A stretch of DNA of 33,864 nucleotides from CAZLWA01 sp964563165 (GTDB lineage: Bacteria; CLD3; SB21), in the NCBI GenBank assembly GCA_964563165.1, contig CAZLWA010000109.1, forward strand, positions 1-33,864, read 5' to 3'. Shown here piece by piece: positions 1 through 9,305 of this stretch; the stretch's first letter is position 1, and each line of letters begins with the position of its first letter. A model generated the notes under the pieces. It did not search any database and was not told where the DNA came from. It saw only the letters and a program-made list of their open reading frames with translations. Position numbers and translations under genes: made by a program.

Positions 1-1
1 C

Positions 2-1495
2 ATGACGGGCAATCAGATCAAACCGGACAAAGAATCGAAGGAAGAGCTGAAGATCAAGTCGCAAATCGAAGATTTAAAGAACAAGAAAGCATCTTTGTTT
101 GAAAAATTAGGAGCGGATGCTTTCGAAAATTCGGAAGTGAAGAGAATTGACCTGCAAATGGCCGACCTGCGCAATCAATATTACGCACTACTTTCGTCGG
201 TAACGCTCGGAACGGATAAAGTGATCAGCAGCGATCTGAACGAAGTTTGGAAAACCGTATTTACCAAGAAAAATGAAGAGGAAATCGAATTATTGATCTT
301 AAAAGGCCAGGCCAGATTGTATTCAGGGCTCATCCGGAATTTTGAACTTAAGAATCCCAATTTGCTTCAAGATGCCATTGATATGACACAGCTCACACGC
401 TCCAAGCAGGTTTTTGAAGGGACGTTGAACTCCCTGATCCAGCAAAAAGAAAATTTTTCCATTCAGTTTTACGGCACAACGGGTAACCTTAAGATCGTTG
501 ACCCCGCAAAAGCGCCTATCCCGATATACAACAGAGTCTTCACTAATATTTTTATCGGTTCGTTGGTGGGCCTCTTGATGGGCATTGCGTTATCGTTCAG
601 TATTGAATTTTTTGATAACTCGATCAAGAATGTTGAAGGTATTACGGCGCTGACCAACATTCCTATCATCGGTAAGATCCCGCCGATCGACGTAGGCGAG
701 ATTTCCAGTATCGCTAATGTCGGAGAACAAATCACCGAAAAACTGAAATTTCGAAAGAAGCGAGCGGGAGAACCCGAAGATAAGAATGTCGTACGTAAGA
801 AGGCAATGATCTCGCGCTTTAATGCGCGTTCGTTTGTTTCGGAACGGTATCGTACGTTGCGCACAAATATCCAATTCACGAATATCGATACGCCGATGCG
901 TTCGGTCCTCGTAAGCAGCGCCGGTCCCGGTGAAGGCAAGACGACCACCGCCGTCAATTTGGGGATTTCATTCTCTGACATGGGACACAACGTGTGCCTG
1001 GTGGATACGGATTTTCGAAAACCCAAACACCATTTACTCTTTGAAATCAGCGAATCACCGGGACTGACGGATATCGTCATCAACAACATGGATCTGGACG
1101 CCGCCATTCAACCGACGTCCATAAAAAATCTCAACGTGCTGACGGTGGGTTCTAATGCGTATAATCATTCCGAAATTTTCTCTTCCATGCGCATGAGCAT
1201 TCTTATGAACGAATTGGAAAAACGGTTTGAAATGGTCATTTACGATACCCCGCCCATTTTATTACTCACGGACTCAGTCATACTTTCATCGCGCGTAGAC
1301 GGCGTGCTGCTGGTCGTAAAATATGCGGTGACGCAAAAGCCGTTTCTTCTCAATGCGATCACGGCGCTGAAAGCGGTTCGTGCTAATATCATCGGTATTG
1401 TGCTGAACGACTTCGCCGGGGAACACCGCAATTATTATCAGTATGCCTATGACAGCTACTATCTGCATCCGAGCGAAAAGAAAGAAAAAGTCTAG
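2..1495 (+). CDS. Wzz/BY-kinase polysaccharide co-polymerase (5' partial)
   Basis: C-terminal 497 residues of a fused chain-length determinant and bacterial tyrosine kinase (GumC/ExoP/CapAB type), which controls polysaccharide chain length and export at the inner membrane. Residues 1-165 are a charged, helix-rich periplasmic stretch. A proline motif (PAKAPIPIYNR, 168-178) precedes the second transmembrane helix (about 179-203), as is usual for Wzz proteins. The cytoplasmic kinase has the conserved ERYRTLRTN segment (281-289), Walker A SAGPGEGKTT (306-315), Walker A' VCLVDTDFRKPK (331-342) and Walker B VIYDTPP (412-418). The tail (478-487) carries five tyrosines, the expected autophosphorylation cluster. 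Family members have about 700-800 residues, so the first membrane helix and Wzz N-terminus lie before base 1; the ATG at base 2 is probably internal. The stop overlaps the next start by one base (TAGTG). Confidence 0.93.
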   Translation: MTGNQIKPDKESKEELKIKSQIEDLKNKKASLFEKLGADAFENSEVKRIDLQMADLRNQYYALLSSVTLGTDKVISSDLNEVWKTVFTKKNEEEIELLILKGQARLYSGLIRNFELKNPNLLQDAIDMTQLTRSKQVFEGTLNSLIQQKENFSIQFYGTTGNLKIVDPAKAPIPIYNRVFTNIFIGSLVGLLMGIALSFSIEFFDNSIKNVEGITALTNIPIIGKIPPIDVGEISSIANVGEQITEKLKFRKKRAGEPEDKNVVRKKAMISRFNARSFVSERYRTLRTNIQFTNIDTPMRSVLVSSAGPGEGKTTTAVNLGISFSDMGHNVCLVDTDFRKPKHHLLFEISESPGLTDIVINNMDLDAAIQPTSIKNLNVLTVGSNAYNHSEIFSSMRMSILMNELEKRFEMVIYDTPPILLLTDSVILSSRVDGVLLVVKYAVTQKPFLLNAITALKAVRANIIGIVLNDFAGEHRNYYQYAYDSYYLHPSEKKEKV

Positions 1496-2469
1496 TGGAA
1501 TGTACTCTGATTACCGGAGGCGCCGGATTCATCGGTTCGCATGTGTGCGAGGCGCTGTTGCAGCAAAACCATCGCGTGATATGCCTGGATAATTTCGACG
1601 ATTTTTACGACCCGCTCATCAAACACCGGAATATCCACTCCTGTTTGAACCACAAGAATTTCAAGTTGGTGAAGGCGGATATTCTCGACGGTCCGTCGCT
1701 CAGCCGTATCTTTGAAGACGAAAAAATTGATCTGGTCATTCACCTGGCTGCACGGGCCGGTGTACGTCCCTCCATTCAGAACCCCTCGATCTATCAGAAA
1801 GTCAATGTCGAAGGAACACTGAATGTGCTGGAAGCATTAAAAAAATATTCGGTCAAAAAGCTTATCCTTGCTTCTTCCTCGTCGGTTTACGGCAATAACG
1901 CAAAAATCCCTTATTCCGAAACGGACAACGTAGATTGTGCGATCTCGCCTTACGCCGCCACCAAAAAAGCCTGCGAGGTTTTGGCCTATGCGTACTACCA
2001 TCTGTATGGCATCGAGACGTTTTGCCTGAGATTTTTTACGGTCTATGGCCCGCGTCAAAGGCCTGAAATGGCCATTCACTATTTCACACATGCGATCTTC
2101 AACAACCAACCCATCACCGTTTATGGAGATGGTTCCACGCTTCGCGACTATACCTACATCGACGATATTGTTCTTGGGGTCTTGGGATGCATAGGTCACT
2201 TGAGAAATTATGAAATTATTAATCTGGGAGAATCGCAGACCACGTCGCTGACGGACCTCATTCATCATATTGAACGTGTATTGGATAAGAAAGCAATTAT
2301 TCGCCGGGAGCCCATGCAGCCCGGCGATGTCATCAAAACCCATGCGGATGTCCGCAAAGCGCGAAAATTACTTAACTATAAGCCCCAGACTAAAATTGAA
2401 GATGGTATTCGGCGCTTTGCGGACTGGTATGTCGAACGGCAATCCCGAATAGAACTTTCTTCGAATTGA
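1495..2469 (+). CDS. NAD-dependent epimerase, UDP-glucuronate 4-epimerase-like
   Basis: Extended short-chain dehydrogenase/reductase of 324 residues, the usual length for nucleotide-sugar epimerases. It has the NAD-binding glycine motif GGAGFIG (8-14), the SSS/VYG strand (127-133), the catalytic Y153-xxx-K157 pair, and the block TVYGPRQRPEMA followed by GDGSTLRDYTYIDDI. The last two blocks are typical of the CapI/LspL UDP-glucuronate (or UDP-GalNAc/Glc) 4-epimerase group. It probably makes a UDP-hexuronic acid or related donor in the cytoplasm. The start is GTG, which overlaps the kinase stop by one base, so translational coupling is likely. The exact substrate cannot be read from sequence. 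Confidence 0.88.
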   Translation: MECTLITGGAGFIGSHVCEALLQQNHRVICLDNFDDFYDPLIKHRNIHSCLNHKNFKLVKADILDGPSLSRIFEDEKIDLVIHLAARAGVRPSIQNPSIYQKVNVEGTLNVLEALKKYSVKKLILASSSSVYGNNAKIPYSETDNVDCAISPYAATKKACEVLAYAYYHLYGIETFCLRFFTVYGPRQRPEMAIHYFTHAIFNNQPITVYGDGSTLRDYTYIDDIVLGVLGCIGHLRNYEIINLGESQTTSLTDLIHHIERVLDKKAIIRREPMQPGDVIKTHADVRKARKLLNYKPQTKIEDGIRRFADWYVERQSRIELSSN

Positions 2470-2521
2470 GCGGTCAACCAACCTTCTTTTCGACCCTTTT
2501 TCATTCCGATATGGAGACAAC

Positions 2522-4078
2522 GTGAACGAAGCGGATACGAGCAATATATCCAAACTTGCTAAAAACTCCCTGATCACGGCTTCAGGAAGTATTTTTAGCA
2601 TGATTGTTCTGCCGGTGGTCAGCATTCTGACCGCGCGTGTTTTGCGGGCCGAGATGTACGGGATCTATTCCATAGTTCAATCGTGGAGCTCATTCCTCGC
2701 GAATCTGTCAGGATTGGGTTTCCAAGGGATGAATTTGAGGTTTATCCCGACCTATGCGGGTAACGGCGACTATGCAAAGGCCAAGGGCTCTATCTTATGG
2801 ACCTTAAAGGTCGCGGGCTGTGTCAGCGGCGCCGTGGCGCTGTTTATTTTTTTATTTCCCGGATTATTCTGCGCGCTGTTCATCAACCGGCCCGAGACCA
2901 TCTCACAGGAGATTTTTGACAAGAACGTCGTTGGCGCGTTTCGATTTTTTTCCATTTCCGTTTTTATCACTTCGGTCTATTTGGTGTTCCAATCCAGCTT
3001 AAACGGATTAAAAGCTATTAAGTACAAGGTCCTCTCCAACGATGTGATCGGAAGCGTCGTCAAAATTTCCTCTTTACTGCTGCTGTTCTTCCTGGGATTG
3101 GATTTATACGCGGTGCTGGCCTCCAGTCTTCTGCAGGATGTCGCCATTCTGGTGACGTCGTTCGTATTTTTGGCCAAGGTATTTCCTCAGATCAAAGAGC
3201 CGGCTTTTCTTCCCGTCTATGAAAAAAAGGAAATGAATAAATTTGCCGCCACGCTGTTTGCCAATTCCCTGTTGAGCAAATACACGTTTCAATTGGACAT
3301 CCTGTTTTTAGGTTATTTCAATACTATGCGGGAAGTGGGTATTTATACCATTGCCTTGCGATTGCAGCCGCTGATCTATTTACCGCACTATTCCGTGATG
3401 ACCATATTCGGTCCGGTCACGGCCGAGCTGTACGCAGCGGGTAAAATGGGCGAGCTGGAGCGCTTGTTCAAAACGGTGACCAAGTGGACTTTTTCGGTCT
3501 GTCTTCCGATATTTGCGACGATTATTTTATTTGCGAAGGAGATTTTGAACGTTTTCGGAAAGGAATTTATGGCAGGATTCTCGATCATTATCATTCTCAG
3601 CATCGGTAATCTAATTCATGATCTGCTGGGTATGGCGGGAAATGTCATTATGATGTCCGGGCGCATCAAGGTAAATTTGATCAATTCAGCATGCATGGCG
3701 TTCTTAAACGTCATACTTTTTTATTTCTTGATCAAGAGTTACGGAATTACCGGAGCGGCCGTCGGCAATGCAGTCTCTACCATGGTCATGAGTATATTGA
3801 CGGCGTGTGAAGTTTACTATATCTTTCATTTTCATCCGTTCACTAAATCGTTATTCAAGCCGGTTCTCAGCATTATCATTGCAGGTACGTTGACCTATTA
3901 CTTGAAGTATTACATCCGCATAGACTATTATGGGTTCTTCTTTGTCTTGTACATTTTACTGATGATTCTTATGTATATCGTAATATTGTACTTCATGCGG
4001 CTGGATGAAACCGATCGGTACGTTATCAATAAAATTGTGAGACGGTTTTCCTTTTTGAAGAAATTTACCAAAGGCTGA
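2522..4078 (+). CDS. Wzx-type polysaccharide flippase (MATE/MOP superfamily)
   Basis: Integral membrane protein of 518 residues with about 12-14 hydrophobic helices and short loops. It starts with the typical flippase opening (LAKNSLITASGSIFSMIVLP), followed by LTARVLRAEMYGIYSIVQS. This matches the polysaccharide biosynthesis protein/oligosaccharide flippase family, which moves undecaprenyl-linked repeat units from the cytoplasmic to the periplasmic leaflet. The GTG start at 2522 has a GGAGA ribosome-binding site a few bases upstream, and a 52-base gap separates it from the epimerase. The following methyltransferase starts 7 bases after its stop. A peptidoglycan-lipid or teichoic-acid flippase is possible from the fold alone, but the neighbours favour Wzx. 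Confidence 0.88.
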   Translation: MNEADTSNISKLAKNSLITASGSIFSMIVLPVVSILTARVLRAEMYGIYSIVQSWSSFLANLSGLGFQGMNLRFIPTYAGNGDYAKAKGSILWTLKVAGCVSGAVALFIFLFPGLFCALFINRPETISQEIFDKNVVGAFRFFSISVFITSVYLVFQSSLNGLKAIKYKVLSNDVIGSVVKISSLLLLFFLGLDLYAVLASSLLQDVAILVTSFVFLAKVFPQIKEPAFLPVYEKKEMNKFAATLFANSLLSKYTFQLDILFLGYFNTMREVGIYTIALRLQPLIYLPHYSVMTIFGPVTAELYAAGKMGELERLFKTVTKWTFSVCLPIFATIILFAKEILNVFGKEFMAGFSIIIILSIGNLIHDLLGMAGNVIMMSGRIKVNLINSACMAFLNVILFYFLIKSYGITGAAVGNAVSTMVMSILTACEVYYIFHFHPFTKSLFKPVLSIIIAGTLTYYLKYYIRIDYYGFFFVLYILLMILMYIVILYFMRLDETDRYVINKIVRRFSFLKKFTKG

Positions 4079-4085
4079 TCGGCTA

Positions 4086-4793
4086 ATGCCTCGTTCGACT
4101 TACGATTTGGAAAATCCGGAACAGTACCACTTACGGCGCCTTACAAATCCCATGCAGGCATATCTGTATAATCACTGGGCGCCCATCATAAAACGTTACT
4201 TGATCCGGCTCTGCCGCACCCGCACCGTCCTTGATTTGGGATGCGGAACGGGCGAGCATATAAAAGAAGCTAATGGGGCGGCCTTCCGAGCGATTGGAAT
4301 TGATCTTTCTTTGAATATGCTAAACTATCTTAAGGGCCATGAGCCGGATGTGTTGAGTGTTAACGGATCGGCTTATCAACTGCCCTTTCCAGACGATGCC
4401 TTTGATCTGGTTTATTCCATAGGCGTATTAGAATATGTTAAGCCTGTTCCTGTGTTAAGAGAATGCAGCCGGATATTGAAAAAGAACGGAAAATTGGTTG
4501 TTACCACACCCAATAAATACAGCGCACGGCGGTTGGTCATGCGATGCATACGAAGAAAGAAAATGCGGAGTTCTGCGGCGTTATATTATTCTCGGGAACA
4601 ATGCGTAACGCTGTTGTCAGGCGCCGGCTATCATGTGGAGGAGATCATCATGAATGACGGCCTCGTTTATCTTCCCGGATGGGTCCAGAAATACATTGGC
4701 CGGATGGTTTACCTGTGTTTTGAGAAAATAATGGGTGTCTTTCCGTACAATCCCGTCAGCGAGGATATGATGTTCATTGCACAAAAAACCTGA
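4086..4793 (+). CDS. SAM-dependent class I methyltransferase
   Basis: Cytoplasmic 235-residue protein with the class I Rossmann methyltransferase motifs: motif I VLDLGCGTGEH (48-58), the acidic end of strand 2 (GIDLS, D73), the motif II region LPFPDDAFDLVYS (99-111), and LKKNGKLVVTTPN after it. This is the Methyltransf_11/UbiE-like group often found in O-antigen and capsule loci, where it methylates a sugar or a lipid-linked intermediate. The acceptor cannot be predicted. It sits 7 bases after the flippase stop and just before the acyltransferase gene, so cotranscription is likely. No strong Shine-Dalgarno sequence is visible before the ATG. Confidence 0.85.
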   Translation: MPRSTYDLENPEQYHLRRLTNPMQAYLYNHWAPIIKRYLIRLCRTRTVLDLGCGTGEHIKEANGAAFRAIGIDLSLNMLNYLKGHEPDVLSVNGSAYQLPFPDDAFDLVYSIGVLEYVKPVPVLRECSRILKKNGKLVVTTPNKYSARRLVMRCIRRKKMRSSAALYYSREQCVTLLSGAGYHVEEIIMNDGLVYLPGWVQKYIGRMVYLCFEKIMGVFPYNPVSEDMMFIAQKT

Positions 4794-4808
4794 TCGCTTT
4801 TGATACCA

Positions 4809-5909
4809 ATGGAATATACCCACTCTTACGACTACAAGGTCATTACTGACGACGAGGCGTTTCAATCACTTGAGACGGCGTGGAATGAACTTTTCGCGGA
4901 CAGTGTTTACGACAATATTGAATTGAATTTTTTCTGGCTGTTTACGGTATGGAAGCACTACCAAAATTACGATCGCAGCGCACGCCTGCATATCGTTTGC
5001 ATTTACGAAAAACAAGGCGCTGCGCTGGTCGCGATCCTGCCGCTGATGAAAACAAAAATCCGGTATAAACGAATCTTCAAAATTGATCAGTTGTCATTTC
5101 TCGGAGATGCCTTTTGCGATTATTCGGGATTTGTTATAAGAAAAAACCGCGAGAAAGCGGTTCTGGCGTTTCTATGTCAAGTCGTATTGTTCAAATCAAC
5201 CGTTAAATGGCATGTGCTTTTGTTCAAGAATTTGTCTGAAAACAATCCGTTGTTGAATCACCTGATTGAGGCGCTGAGGGAAAGCGGATTGCCTTTTAAG
5301 ATGAAAGAAAAAACTAAAAACTACTACATTAATACCCGGCAGCCTTTCGACGCTTATTACAAAAATCTTAGCAGCGGTTTTCGCCAAAATCTGCGGACGG
5401 CTAACAATCGGTTAAAGCGTTTTATAGAAGAGCATGATACCTTCGTCGCTCTGGGCGAACTGAATTCATTAGACCCGAAGGGATTTGAACGCCTGATCGC
5501 ACTTAATCTAAAGCGGCAACAGAGCAAAGGGCGAGGTACGATTTTCAAACATCCGGCTTATTATAATTTTGTCAAGGACCTGTTAATCGAGAATGCCAGA
5601 TTCGTCTCCATTCTTTCAATAAAGATAGGTGATGAGGTCATAGCGTCCAGTATCAATTTGATCTTCAAAGATACGTATATGTACTGGAGCCCGAGCCTGG
5701 ATGAAAAATATTTGGATCTTTCGCCGGGACATTTGCTGCTTGAAAAGATCGTTCAGAAATGTTTTGAAGAAAAGAAGATTGCCTGCATTGACTTTGCGAT
5801 CGGAGACAGTGAATATAAAGCAAGATGGGCTTCCGGTTATCATTCGAGCAACTTGCTCAGGATTATGAACCCGGAAAAAAGATTTACCCGGCTGTTGGAG
5901 AAATTGTAA
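4809..5909 (+). CDS. FemAB/CelD-like GNAT acyltransferase
   Basis: Protein of 366 residues when started at the ATG at 4809. A TTG at 4800 in the same frame would add three residues; neither has a clear ribosome-binding site. The second half has the layout of the Acetyltransf_6/BioF2-like (CelD, FemAB-related) domain: the basic helix FRQNLRTANNRLKRF, the segment LNLKRQQSKGRGT, the acetyl-CoA-domain strands around IGDEVIASSINLIFKD, and the end block DFAIGDSEYKARWAS. Relatives occur in exopolysaccharide loci and are thought to acylate or aminoacylate sugars or lipid-linked intermediates. It lies between the methyltransferase and the membrane glycosyltransferase, 3 bases before the latter. The acyl donor and acceptor are unknown. 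Confidence 0.8.
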   Translation: MEYTHSYDYKVITDDEAFQSLETAWNELFADSVYDNIELNFFWLFTVWKHYQNYDRSARLHIVCIYEKQGAALVAILPLMKTKIRYKRIFKIDQLSFLGDAFCDYSGFVIRKNREKAVLAFLCQVVLFKSTVKWHVLLFKNLSENNPLLNHLIEALRESGLPFKMKEKTKNYYINTRQPFDAYYKNLSSGFRQNLRTANNRLKRFIEEHDTFVALGELNSLDPKGFERLIALNLKRQQSKGRGTIFKHPAYYNFVKDLLIENARFVSILSIKIGDEVIASSINLIFKDTYMYWSPSLDEKYLDLSPGHLLLEKIVQKCFEEKKIACIDFAIGDSEYKARWASGYHSSNLLRIMNPEKRFTRLLEKL

Positions 5910-5912
5910 AAT

Positions 5913-7151
5913 ATGTTTATCAAGAAAATATTGTGCAGCGGGCTGCTGGTTCTGTACGTCGGTCTCTTGTTCCTTCAGCTTATTTCAAACAAAGATTTTT
6001 ATCAACATGACGATTCCTTTGAACAAGCGATGGTCGGAAGAAGCCTATGGGAGGGAAACGGAATTCAGCTGAACGGACATCCGTACGTGGTTTTGCCTCC
6101 CGGACTTTCCGTGATCATAGGAGGCATGGATCTGATCGTCAAAGATCTTGAGTGGAGCGGGAAAGCAGCCACACTGGCGTCCTTTTTCGTATGCTTATTC
6201 TTGATATACCGCATCGCCTCTTTTTTTTTCAAGGAAGACCTTTTTATTTTTATAACGGTAATATTGTTTGCGGCGAATTCCAACACGCTGATCAACGCGA
6301 TCAACGGCCGGAGTGAGTCACTCTTCACGGCCGTTTGCCTGGGGCTTGTCTATATAACTTTGAGATGGAGAGATCCGGCTTACGGTTCCGTTTTGAAAAT
6401 GCTGATGTTCGCTGTTTTGTGGGCGTTTCTCTATTATGTCCGGCCGGAGGGGTTTGTCGCCGGCGGTATTTTGTTCCTTTGGATACTGTGGTACCGGCGT
6501 TTTTCCTGGCGCAAGAACATGTTGCTATTCCTGGCGCCGCCGGTATTCTTCATTTTCATTTTTCCCTATCTTTTATTTTTGAAAGAGAGCACCGGGCGAT
6601 GGCAGTTGTCGGGTAAAACCTACATCAATTTAGTTATGGGCGAACTGAAGAGCCCGTACCAGACCGGGCTGCTTTTTGACGAACATACGGCTCCGCGGTA
6701 CTTTGTCGCCGATCAAGTTACGGGCAATCCATTACTTGCAAAAGGTTTCGGAGAATATTGGAACGAGCCTGACAACGACATCATCGGCCGTATACCGCAT
6801 AATCTTTTTCGGCTGGGAACCGTTTATGGGTTAACGTTTTCAATGGCAGGACTATTACTGTGTTTCTGGGGGTCAAGAATATTTTCCCGGCCGGAAAATA
6901 TGTTTTTACTCAGCTCAATTTCTGTAGTTCTTTTGTATGTAATTTTTTTTATATTGCCCAGAAGCGTTGCCATATATCACTGGGTCATCTGTATATACCT
7001 GGCGGCCGGGCTCAAAGCGTGGGAACTTTTCCTGGAAAGTCGTTTGAAGAACAAGAGTAAGGATCTGCTATTTTATGCTCCTTTGGCGCTACTGGTGCTT
7101 TATGAGATCAGGAGCGTTTTAAAAACGTCGTATCTGTATCTGCTTACGTGA
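5913..7151 (+). CDS. GT-C family membrane glycosyltransferase (GT39/ArnT-like)
   Basis: Polytopic membrane protein of 412 residues. An N-terminal helix (about 5-24) is followed by a periplasmic loop containing DFYQHDDSFEQAMVGRSL with a DD pair (33-34). Then come GHPYVVLPPGLSVI and eight or more further hydrophobic helices. An acidic pair in the first external loop is the hallmark of GT-C enzymes such as the dolichyl-P-mannose/ArnT families (PMT_2, GT39/GT83), which use polyprenyl-phosphate sugars on the outer face of the inner membrane. It probably adds a side sugar to the lipid-linked repeat or to a lipid. It starts 3 bases after the acyltransferase stop. A Wzy polymerase is the main alternative, but the first-loop DD motif argues for GT-C. 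Confidence 0.72.
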   Translation: MFIKKILCSGLLVLYVGLLFLQLISNKDFYQHDDSFEQAMVGRSLWEGNGIQLNGHPYVVLPPGLSVIIGGMDLIVKDLEWSGKAATLASFFVCLFLIYRIASFFFKEDLFIFITVILFAANSNTLINAINGRSESLFTAVCLGLVYITLRWRDPAYGSVLKMLMFAVLWAFLYYVRPEGFVAGGILFLWILWYRRFSWRKNMLLFLAPPVFFIFIFPYLLFLKESTGRWQLSGKTYINLVMGELKSPYQTGLLFDEHTAPRYFVADQVTGNPLLAKGFGEYWNEPDNDIIGRIPHNLFRLGTVYGLTFSMAGLLLCFWGSRIFSRPENMFLLSSISVVLLYVIFFILPRSVAIYHWVICIYLAAGLKAWELFLESRLKNKSKDLLFYAPLALLVLYEIRSVLKTSYLYLLT

Positions 7152-7160
7152 AATATACTT

Positions 7161-8192
7161 ATGAAGAAGTATTTTTTAGTTACGATTGACACCGAATGCG
7201 ACAAACGGTCGGACTGGACGACACGGTATCCGTTTGAATTTCGGTCTGTTGTGGAGGGCATTCCCGCCCGGCTGCAGCCGCTGTTCAGACGCTATCATAT
7301 TAAGCCCACGTATTTATTGAGCCCGGAGGTTATCGCGGACGCCAAATGCGCCCGGACGCTGGAACAGTTGGAAGGCGAGCATGAATTGGGTACGCATCTT
7401 CACGGCGAGTACATCGAGCCGGCGTCGGACTTTACAGCCGCCGGCACCATGGCGTTCCAGGGCGATTATCCCGAAGAGATCGAATTCAAGAAATTGGAAA
7501 ATCTGACCACCTTGTTCACGGAAGTTTTCGGTTATCGTCCGACGGCGTTTCGTGCGGGGCGTTTCGGTATTGGAAAACAGTCATTGAAATTTCTGGATAG
7601 TTTAGGATATCTTGTGGATTCGAGTGTATTTCCTTTGAAGATCACTCCGACCCGCCGCCATGAAAATAATTTTTATGACGCGCCGGTCACAGCGTACTTT
7701 CCGGACCTGACAGACTATGCACGTGAAAACAGGTCGGGGAATCTTTTGGAATTGCCGATCACGGTGCATTCAAAATTCTTTTTGAAATTGCCCAGGAATT
7801 TAAGAAAACCGGTGTCGGAACATCCTTTTCTGGTCCGCGTTGTTTCGAAATTGATCGGACGAAAGAATGTCAAAACTTACAGCCTGCGTCCGAGTACTTA
7901 TGGTTTTGAGCAAATGAAAGCGGTTGTGGATTCACACACGCGCCAGCATTCCGGCGATGGTCCCGTGTTCCTCAATATGATGTTCCATAACAATGAGATC
8001 ATCGAGGGCGCAAGTCCCTATTGCCAGACCCCGGAGGACGTACGGGCTTTTCTGGATCGCATGGAGAAATTGTTTCAATACTTCGAACAGACGCATGTGG
8101 AATACATCCGGCAATCGGATGCATGGTTTATCATGAAAGATAAGCCCGTTCCGTCAGGAAAAAAAATCAATGCAGCCGTGCGGACTCGCTAA
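7161..8192 (+). CDS. NodB-like polysaccharide deacetylase (WalW-like)
   Basis: Protein of 343 residues with a NodB-type fold. Motif 1 is VTIDTECD (D10, E12 in place of the usual DD). Motif 2 is ELGTHLHGEYIEP, with H79 and H81; this HxH form differs from the classical HxxxH and resembles the WalW-type subgroup. Motif 3 is the FRAGRFGIG arginine block (R131, R134). A later LNMMFHNNEI segment could supply the motif 5 histidine. No signal peptide is visible, so it probably acts in the cytoplasm or at the inner face of the membrane on a sugar nucleotide or lipid-linked intermediate. It follows the GT-C gene by 9 bases and precedes a LegB-like dehydratase by 14. Deacetylase chemistry is inferred from the family. 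Confidence 0.8.
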   Translation: MKKYFLVTIDTECDKRSDWTTRYPFEFRSVVEGIPARLQPLFRRYHIKPTYLLSPEVIADAKCARTLEQLEGEHELGTHLHGEYIEPASDFTAAGTMAFQGDYPEEIEFKKLENLTTLFTEVFGYRPTAFRAGRFGIGKQSLKFLDSLGYLVDSSVFPLKITPTRRHENNFYDAPVTAYFPDLTDYARENRSGNLLELPITVHSKFFLKLPRNLRKPVSEHPFLVRVVSKLIGRKNVKTYSLRPSTYGFEQMKAVVDSHTRQHSGDGPVFLNMMFHNNEIIEGASPYCQTPEDVRAFLDRMEKLFQYFEQTHVEYIRQSDAWFIMKDKPVPSGKKINAAVRTR

Positions 8193-8206
8193 AACCGGCA
8201 AAAAAA

Positions 8207-9202
8207 ATGAAATTACAGAATAAGAAAATCCTGGTTACCGGTGCGTCGGGTTTTATCGGGAGCCATTTGGTAGAAGCACTCATGACCCAAAGCGCTGCCG
8301 TGCGCTGCCTGGTACATTACAACGGACGCAACGACTGGGGACACTTGGAAGAACTTGACCCTGCGATAAAAAAGAATCTGGATGTGGTTCTGGGCGATAT
8401 ACAAGATCCTTTCTTAATGCGGAAAGCGGTTCAGGGCTGCGATGTAGTTTTCCATTTGGCGTCGCTCATAGCCATACCGTATTCATATATCGCGCCGTTG
8501 AGCTTTGTAACAACCAATACCGTAGGTACGCTGAATGTAATGCAGGCATGTTTGGACGAGGGCGTCTCCAAAGTCGTTCATACGTCCACGAGCGAAACGT
8601 ACGGGACAGCCGTGTATGCGCCGATAGATGAAAAACACCCGCTTCAGGGTCAGTCGCCGTACTCGGCAAGTAAGATCGGTGCCGATAAAATTGTCGAGAG
8701 CTTTTTCTGTTCATTTCGGCTGCCCGTATCAACCCTCCGCCCTTTTAACGCTTACGGTCCCCGCCAGTCCGCGCGGGCCGTCATTCCGACCATCATCACA
8801 CAAGCACTCACGCAGCCGGTGATACGACTGGGCTTGCTCACGCCGATCCGTGACTTGACATTTGTGAAAGATACCGTCCGGGGTTTTGTCGCGATGGCCG
8901 AGTGCGACGACGCTATCGGTGAAGTCATCAACCTGGGGTCGGGCAGGGGCATTCGTATCGGGGAACTGGCTTCAAAGATTTTAGAATTGTTGAACATCCA
9001 AAAAGAAATTATTTCGGAGCCTGCGCGCGTTCGCCCGGAAAGCAGTGAAGTGATGCAATTAATCTGCGATTCGAACAAAGCTAAGAACCTTTTGCAATGG
9101 GCACCGGCAGTTGACCTCGCAAGCGGCCTGGAACAAACTATACGGTTTGTGAAAAGCCATTTATCCAACTATCACGTGAATCGGGAACATTTACAATTGT
9201 AA
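8207..9202 (+). CDS. NAD-dependent 4,6-dehydratase, LegB-like
   Basis: Extended SDR of 331 residues with TGASGFIGS (11-19), the TSTSETYGT strand (126-134), the catalytic Y152-xxx-K156, and the blocks DEKHPLQGQSPYSASKIGAD and RPFNAYGPRQSARAVIPT. Those blocks closely resemble the LegB family, NDP-GlcNAc 4,6-dehydratases that open the legionaminic acid pathway. The reaction would be NAD-dependent 4,6-dehydration of an NDP-HexNAc to a 4-keto-6-deoxy sugar. No LegC-G-I set (NeuB-like synthase, hydrolyzing epimerase, CMP transferase) is in the window, so the product may instead feed an amino-deoxy hexose through the DegT aminotransferase at 14447. The start ATG follows the deacetylase closely, and a 103-base gap follows the gene. 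Confidence 0.83.
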   Translation: MKLQNKKILVTGASGFIGSHLVEALMTQSAAVRCLVHYNGRNDWGHLEELDPAIKKNLDVVLGDIQDPFLMRKAVQGCDVVFHLASLIAIPYSYIAPLSFVTTNTVGTLNVMQACLDEGVSKVVHTSTSETYGTAVYAPIDEKHPLQGQSPYSASKIGADKIVESFFCSFRLPVSTLRPFNAYGPRQSARAVIPTIITQALTQPVIRLGLLTPIRDLTFVKDTVRGFVAMAECDDAIGEVINLGSGRGIRIGELASKILELLNIQKEIISEPARVRPESSEVMQLICDSNKAKNLLQWAPAVDLASGLEQTIRFVKSHLSNYHVNREHLQL

Positions 9203-9305
9203 CAGAAATCCGCAAGATCACAGTATTCCAATGGGATTTCAATCCGCTTTCCATTCGCTTTTTTAAAGAACCGTAAGTTTGTAGTTTTTCGAAAGAGGAG
9301 AAATC

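Noticed and set aside
469..1107. Long antisense reading frame opposite the BY-kinase
   Set aside because: It lies opposite a well-supported gene, shows no recognisable domain and has no ribosome-binding site.
5913..7151. Wzy polymerase assignment
   Set aside because: The first external loop has a DD-containing motif typical of GT-C transferases and there is no large Wzy-type periplasmic loop signature, though it cannot be fully excluded.
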